From positions 28,167 to 37,348 of the forward strand of contig DOCI01000158.1 of assembly GCA_003503535.1 (NCBI GenBank): a stretch of 9,182 bases of DNA, written 5' to 3'. Under the pieces are notes generated by a model that was given only the letters and a program-made list of their open reading frames with translations, was not told where the DNA came from and ran no database searches. The position numbers and the translations under genes were made by a program. Within the stretch, counting starts at the first letter, position 1. Every line of letters begins with the position of its first letter. This document shows positions 6,393 to 9,182 of this stretch, in pieces. Source of the DNA: Planctomycetaceae bacterium. GTDB taxonomy: Bacteria; Planctomycetota; Planctomycetia; Planctomycetales; Planctomycetaceae.

Positions 6393-6851
6393 ATGCTTCA
6401 ACGTCTCTGCTGTGTTCTCATGATCGGACTTGTGGTGGGACTACCAGGATGTCGTCCAGGTGCGGTCAAGCATGTCAAACAAGCCGCCCAGTATTTACGA
6501 AATGGCAGTTCCAAAGTCAAAACCGCTCCTGCTGTTACCCAGGGAGTGGCTCGACAGCTTTCTCACAATGAAGAAGTCCTTGCTCAGGTGGCAGCCCGGG
6601 GGACAAATCTCTTGTCTCGTTCTAAAACGCTTGGGGAACGACTGGTATCGCTGCAATCAAAAATCCCACCCCAGGCTTATCCGATTCTTTACCGAAGATG
6701 GCAGGATAATCAGGCCGAGTTGAACTCCTACACCCGCCAGTTGCAGGATCCTGCACTGGACCCGCAACGCAGGGAACGACTGGAGCAGTCTCTGAGAGAG
6801 TCGGAGTTCGAACAGGCTGAGATTGAACGTCTGGTGGACCAATACGGTTGA
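6393..6851 (+). CDS. Small helical lipoprotein of unknown function
   Basis: I do not recognise a family. The start chosen is the ATG at 6393, because AGGGG at 6381-6385 lies 7 bases upstream and the resulting N-terminus is a clear lipoprotein signal: a short basic start, a hydrophobic core and the lipobox LPGC with Cys20. The in-frame TTG at 6333 would add 20 charged residues before the signal and is unlikely. After lipidation the mature part has about 133 residues and is hydrophilic and mostly helical. Its second half is rich in Arg, Glu and Gln, with heptad-like spacing around LNSYTRQLQ and RRERLEQSLRESEFEQAEIE, which suggests a coiled coil. It is the first gene of a rightward set that begins opposite the XRE regulator, and the peptidase gene follows 53 bases later. 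A membrane-attached scaffold or partner of that peptidase is possible but unproven. Confidence 0.8.
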   Translation: MLQRLCCVLMIGLVVGLPGCRPGAVKHVKQAAQYLRNGSSKVKTAPAVTQGVARQLSHNEEVLAQVAARGTNLLSRSKTLGERLVSLQSKIPPQAYPILYRRWQDNQAELNSYTRQLQDPALDPQRRERLEQSLRESEFEQAEIERLVDQYG

Positions 6852-6904
6852 GTCCACACAACTCAAGATCTTCCAGATATCCCTCATGAAATGGTGCAAT
6901 ATTG

Positions 6905-7540
6905 ATGCGATTTCGAATTGTCGTATTCATGACCGTTGGCAGCTTCCTGCTGTTTGCAGGGCTGTCCTGTGGAAAATCAGAGTCGACTTCCTCAACGGAT
7001 TCGGGGATTCAGGTGATTGGACTGCCAAGTCATGTCATGAACTTTTATGCGGCTGAACAGGAAGCGAGCAACTGGTGTTGGGCAGCCTGCATTCAGATGG
7101 TGCTGTCCGCTCAGCAGATGGACGTTTCTCAAGCAGAAATCGTGGCCAATGTTTATGACGGTAATGTTACTAATCGCCCTGGCTCTCAATACGACATGCT
7201 TGTCCAAATCGATGGTTTGTCAACGCATGGCAACCAGTGGCAGTTGGAAGCTTTGCTGGGGCTGGGGCCTCCCGCCTTTGAACTGTTGCAGGAACAATTT
7301 GAACGCAACACTCCATTGATCGCCATGTATGAGAATCCCGGTAGGGATATCGGACATGCCGTTGTGATTACAGCCATCATTTATCAGGCAACCGAGACTG
7401 GCCCCGTGATTCGAAAAGTGATAGTCCGGGATCCCTGGCCCGCATTTCATAGCTCATCTGGCAAACGCGAATTGACGGCGGCAGAGTTTGAACGCATCCA
7501 GGCCTATCTGCTGGTCATTCCAGTTCGTACCCCTTCCTGA
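6905..7540 (+). CDS. Secreted papain-like cysteine peptidase (C39/C70-like)
   Basis: A 211-residue exported protein with a recognisable papain-like active site. QEASNWCWAAC (52-62) supplies the nucleophile Cys58 and the oxyanion-hole Gln52. DIGHAVVIT (148-156) supplies His151, and VRDPWP (174-179) supplies Asp176. This order and the NWCWAA signature match the C39-like/AvrRpt2-like (C70) group of peptidases. The N-terminus is a signal sequence ending in AGLSC (Cys22); Gly at -3 is atypical for a lipobox, so lipidation is likely but not certain. The ATG at 6905 is preferred to the TTG three bases earlier; only a weak GGTG (6893-6896) precedes it. Flanked by two lipoprotein genes in the same direction, it is probably tethered to or released into the periplasm or exterior. 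Its substrate is unknown. No ABC transporter or double-glycine leader peptide is nearby, which argues against bacteriocin maturation. Confidence 0.86.
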   Translation: MRFRIVVFMTVGSFLLFAGLSCGKSESTSSTDSGIQVIGLPSHVMNFYAAEQEASNWCWAACIQMVLSAQQMDVSQAEIVANVYDGNVTNRPGSQYDMLVQIDGLSTHGNQWQLEALLGLGPPAFELLQEQFERNTPLIAMYENPGRDIGHAVVITAIIYQATETGPVIRKVIVRDPWPAFHSSSGKRELTAAEFERIQAYLLVIPVRTPS

Positions 7541-7566
7541 CAGAGATTTTATTCAGGCTATTTTCC

Positions 7567-8439
7567 ATGACCCTTTTTCTATCTCGCACGTATTTCTTAC
7601 TGTTCGTCCTCTACCTGTGTTGTCTGCCAGGATGTGGTGAGAAGTCTTATGATTTGCAATTAGCCGTGGAGGCGGGAGAAATCTATCGTGTCGAAAGTGA
7701 CTTCAGACTTGAAAATGCAGACATCGAAATCTCACAGGGAACAGAGTCGGCGACAGGTTCACAAACCTTAACGAGCCGGGAGGTCTTCGAATATGACATT
7801 TATGAGGCGCAAAACAGCCAGCCGAACTCTATGAAGATCTCTTTCCTGGAGAGTTGGCAAAAACAAAACCTGCAAATTTCAGGCAATGAACCGGAGATGA
7901 CGGACGAGATTTCTCCGCTGCAGGCCAGAACATTGCTTTGTAAAAAATCCGGCAAATACTGGAAATCGGAACTCGTAGGGAATAATCCAACGGCTGAGCA
8001 AACAGAGGTCCTCAATGCATTCCTCGATCCCTGGCCAGCCGACCTGGCTCCCGATCATGCTGTTTCCGTCGGAGACTCCTGGGTGGTGACCGGCGATGCC
8101 TTAGGCCGACTAGCCGGAGGTGGCTTACAGAATATTGACGGTGAACTCAAAGCCTACTTCGAGCAAGTGATCGAAAGAAATGGAACGTTATGTGCGGTGA
8201 TTTCGGTCCAATTGGATCTCTCCGGGACTCAGACTACAGAGAACAATACGAGGACGGTTAAAATCTCAGCTGAAGGGCTCACCTATCGTTCCGTCTCAGA
8301 TAAGATCGATCTGGAATCCAAACTGAGCGGCACAATGACAACCAGAATCTCGGAAGAAATCCCGAGCGAAGGATTGCTCATTATGATCAGTCAAGGCCCA
8401 TTTACCTTTCGCGAAACCACGACCAAAACCAAATATTAA
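7567..8439 (+). CDS. Beta-rich lipoprotein with a VGDSW motif, function unknown
   Basis: A 290-residue protein with a clear lipoprotein signal peptide: a hydrophobic core at 8-19 and the lipobox LPGC with Cys23. The mature part alternates short polar and hydrophobic stretches typical of beta strands. Its centre carries DPWPADLAPDHAVSVGDSWVV (split here at residues 154-164 and 165-174), and VGDSW (168-172) recalls uncharacterised lipoproteins of planctomycetes and Bacteroidetes in which a VGDTW-like motif lies between two beta-rich repeats, for example DUF6263-type proteins. That match is from memory and should be checked. Two non-signal cysteines, Cys125 and Cys209, could form a disulphide. 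It starts 26 bases after the peptidase stop with only a weak ribosome-binding site, and ends 142 bases before a strong terminator, so it is probably the last gene of this operon. It could be the peptidase's substrate or inhibitor; this is speculation. Confidence 0.85.
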   Translation: MTLFLSRTYFLLFVLYLCCLPGCGEKSYDLQLAVEAGEIYRVESDFRLENADIEISQGTESATGSQTLTSREVFEYDIYEAQNSQPNSMKISFLESWQKQNLQISGNEPEMTDEISPLQARTLLCKKSGKYWKSELVGNNPTAEQTEVLNAFLDPWPADLAPDHAVSVGDSWVVTGDALGRLAGGGLQNIDGELKAYFEQVIERNGTLCAVISVQLDLSGTQTTENNTRTVKISAEGLTYRSVSDKIDLESKLSGTMTTRISEEIPSEGLLIMISQGPFTFRETTTKTKY

Positions 8440-8551
8440 TACAGGGACTGTGATCAAGAAACTGGAAGTCGTCTGTGAGTTGGCGGTTTCCGAGTGAAGT
8501 TCACGAACTATTGAGGCACTCCAACACGCTGATAGCTAAAAATAAGAAGTT

Positions 8552-8568
8552 ATCCGAATCGATCGGAT
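8552..8568. repeat. Short inverted repeat before the terminator
   Basis: ATCCGA (8552-8557) and TCGGAT (8563-8568) can form a 6-bp stem with a 5-base loop. It lies 13 bases before the strong terminator hairpin and may only assist 3'-end folding. No T-run follows. Confidence 0.45.
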
Positions 8569-8581
8569 CAAACTCAAAGAA

Positions 8582-8627
8582 CCTGTCTGCGGTGACAAGT
8601 GATTTGTCAATCGCAGACAGGGATTTT
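8582..8627. terminator. Strong bidirectional intrinsic terminator
   Basis: CCTGTCTGCG (8582-8591) pairs perfectly with CGCAGACAGG (8612-8621). TGACAA (8593-8598) pairs with TTGTCA (8604-8609) above a small 1x2 internal bulge, giving 16 base pairs and a 5-base loop. On the plus strand GATTTTC follows within one base. On the minus strand the stem is followed by TTCTTTGAGTTT. It lies between the convergent lipoprotein operon and the ThiF-side genes, where a shared terminator is expected. The T-runs are short, so efficiency is uncertain. Confidence 0.72.
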
Positions 8628-8640
8628 CTCAGAGCCATCC

Positions 8641-8653
8641 AGGCTTAAAGCCT
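8641..8653. repeat. 13-bp palindrome AGGCTT-A-AAGCCT
   Basis: Perfect 6-bp arms around a single central base. As RNA it would form only a 4-bp stem with a 5-base loop. It lies 18 bases beyond the stop of the small minus-strand frame, and its role is unclear. Confidence 0.5.
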
Positions 8654-8670
8654 CATTCGTTACTATCAAT

Positions 8671-8868
8671 TCATCGGGAAATACTCTGACGAATCCGCCT
8701 CATCAATTCCTGTACCTCCGGCTTGGCTAACGGCATTTGCTCACCGCAGCCGACCGCTTCCAAATGGGGTCGAACAAAGTCATCGCCATAGGGAACGATT
8801 TCTTCCGACCAGAAGTTTAGCGCGGCCAGAATATTGGCCCGCTCCTGATCAGTGATTTGCGACGGAAT
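8671..8868 (-). CDS. Small hypothetical protein, start codon non-canonical or lost
   Basis: A minus-strand frame that reads like a real protein of about 65 residues: [19 protein letters not shown], then [17 protein letters not shown], ending [16 protein letters not shown]. It is amphipathic and probably all-helical; I do not recognise a family. In-frame TGA at 8886-8884 limits it upstream. AAGGAGG (8884-8878), a perfect SD, stands in front of it, but no ATG, GTG or TTG follows at a usable distance. The codons available are GTC at 8871 (one base from GTG, 6 bases after the SD) and ATT at 8868 (9 bases after). I list the ATT as a provisional start. It overlaps the end of the upstream ThiF-like frame by 20 bases. 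Alternatives are a start-codon mutation, a sequencing error, or a frameshifted C-terminus of a neighbouring frame. Confidence 0.45.
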   Translation of the reverse strand: MPSQITDQERANILAALNFWSEEIVPYGDDFVRPHLEAVGCGEQMPLAKPEVQELMRRIRQSISR

Positions 8869-9182
8869 GACGATGTGCCTCCTTCAAAGCTGGGGATATC
8901 GTGAGTTCTGACGCCAGCAGATTCAAAGAAAGGTTTGCATCCGTCGGCAATTTTCTCAGCCAGCGAGTGAACTGATGCAGCATCAGACCAGCCGCCAGGC
9001 TGGCGGTGTAAATCGTGCTGCGGGACGTGCAGGTTCCCAGTTGTGCTTCCGCCTGTGGGAACAGCGAGTTTGCATAACATTTATCGCTGCTCGGCTCCGC
9101 CGAGGTCAGGACCCGGATCACTTCCCCCTGCATTCGGCCATCACACCAGAAGAGGCAGAAGGGGTGAGCTGATTTCCAGATC
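8849..9182 (-). CDS. ThiF/E1-like adenylyltransferase, C-terminal part (5' end outside window)
   Basis: The frame is open from the right edge and gives 110 residues. Typical features of the C-terminal half of ThiF/MoeB/E1-like adenylyltransferases are [13 protein letters not shown] (13-25), [20 protein letters not shown] (split as 42-52 and 53-61) and a helix [16 protein letters not shown], followed by SLNLLASEL. Family knowledge: ThiF-type enzymes adenylate the C-terminus of ubiquitin-like or sulphur-carrier proteins (ThiS, MoaD, bacterial ubiquitin-like proteins). In bacteria some stand in operons with E2-like, JAB-peptidase or ubiquitin-like proteins. Such partners, if any, would lie to the right of the window. 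The ATP-binding N-terminal part is not visible, so activity cannot be judged. The counted lines 8941-9060 are 60-62% G+C, higher than the other counted lines, which may mean a different origin. Confidence 0.75.
   Translation of the reverse strand, partial: IWKSAHPFCLFWCDGRMQGEVIRVLTSAEPSSDKCYANSLFPQAEAQLGTCTSRSTIYTASLAAGLMLHQFTRWLRKLPTDANLSLNLLASELTISPALKEAHRHSVANH
8878..8884 (-). promoter_or_regulatory. Perfect SD without a standard start codon
   Basis: AAGGAGG on the minus strand lies inside the last codons of the ThiF-like gene, as expected for a translationally coupled downstream gene. The next in-frame candidates are GTC 6 bases and ATT 9 bases later. This is the main evidence that the small downstream frame is, or recently was, translated. 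Confidence 0.55.

Noticed and set aside
6905..7540. Bacteriocin-processing C39 peptidase of an ABC exporter
   Set aside because: The protein is a stand-alone exported peptidase with a signal sequence, without transmembrane or ATPase domains and without a leader-peptide gene nearby.
8817..9080. Alternative minus-strand frame through the ThiF region, joined by a frameshift to the small C-terminal frame
   Set aside because: A one-base shift near 8877 would give a smooth-looking join, but the other frame carries clear ThiF motifs ([18 protein letters not shown]), so this one is most likely a shadow.
1..9182. tRNA, rRNA, phage or transposase genes
   Set aside because: I looked for them on both strands and saw no conserved motifs or characteristic folds.

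Overview
The window looks like a piece of a bacterial chromosome, most probably from a planctomycete (Planctomycetota). This rests on the gene style: small lipoproteins with LPGC lipoboxes and otherwise unfamiliar bodies, genes with weak or missing Shine-Dalgarno (SD) sequences, CelD/BcsL-type acetyltransferases in a polysaccharide cluster, and an E1-like ThiF protein. It is an inference from family resemblance; no rRNA or marker gene is present.

Positions 1-5426 hold a tightly packed, co-directional exopolysaccharide or surface-glycan operon. It contains the C-terminal part of a GT4 glycosyltransferase, a membrane GT2 glycosyltransferase, an O-antigen ligase/polymerase-type membrane protein (Wzy_C family), and two tandem paralogous GNAT acyltransferases of the CelD/BcsL type. 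Three of the four junctions overlap by 1-4 bases, so co-translation is likely. Together they would add sugars at the inner face of the membrane, polymerise or ligate the chains, and decorate the sugars with acyl groups.

Positions 5427-5994 carry no gene but an unusual run of inverted repeats: four with perfect 8-9 bp arms in the first 325 bases, then a pair of strong GC-rich hairpins that resemble a REP-type mobile repeat.

Positions 5995-8439 hold a divergent unit. A 76-residue XRE-type regulator is read leftwards. A probable three-gene operon is read rightwards: a helical lipoprotein, a secreted papain-like cysteine peptidase with a visible Cys/His/Asp triad, and a larger beta-rich lipoprotein. 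The divergent promoter region (6226-6392) holds three dyad symmetries: one beside the regulator's ribosome-binding site, a 30-bp dyad with an extra half-site in the middle, and a 9-bp stem in the leader of the lipoprotein gene. The simplest reading is an autoregulated repressor that controls a secreted peptidase/lipoprotein module.

Positions 8440-8670 contain a strong, apparently bidirectional terminator at 8582-8621. Positions 8671-9182 carry genes on the minus strand: the C-terminus of a ThiF/E1-like adenylyltransferase that enters from the right edge, followed by a small reading frame that has a perfect SD sequence but no ATG, GTG or TTG in the right place. The two sequence lines counted in this segment (8941-9060) are 60-62% G+C, against 52% for one line of the polysaccharide genes (4381-4440) and 33% for one line of the intergenic region (5641-5700).
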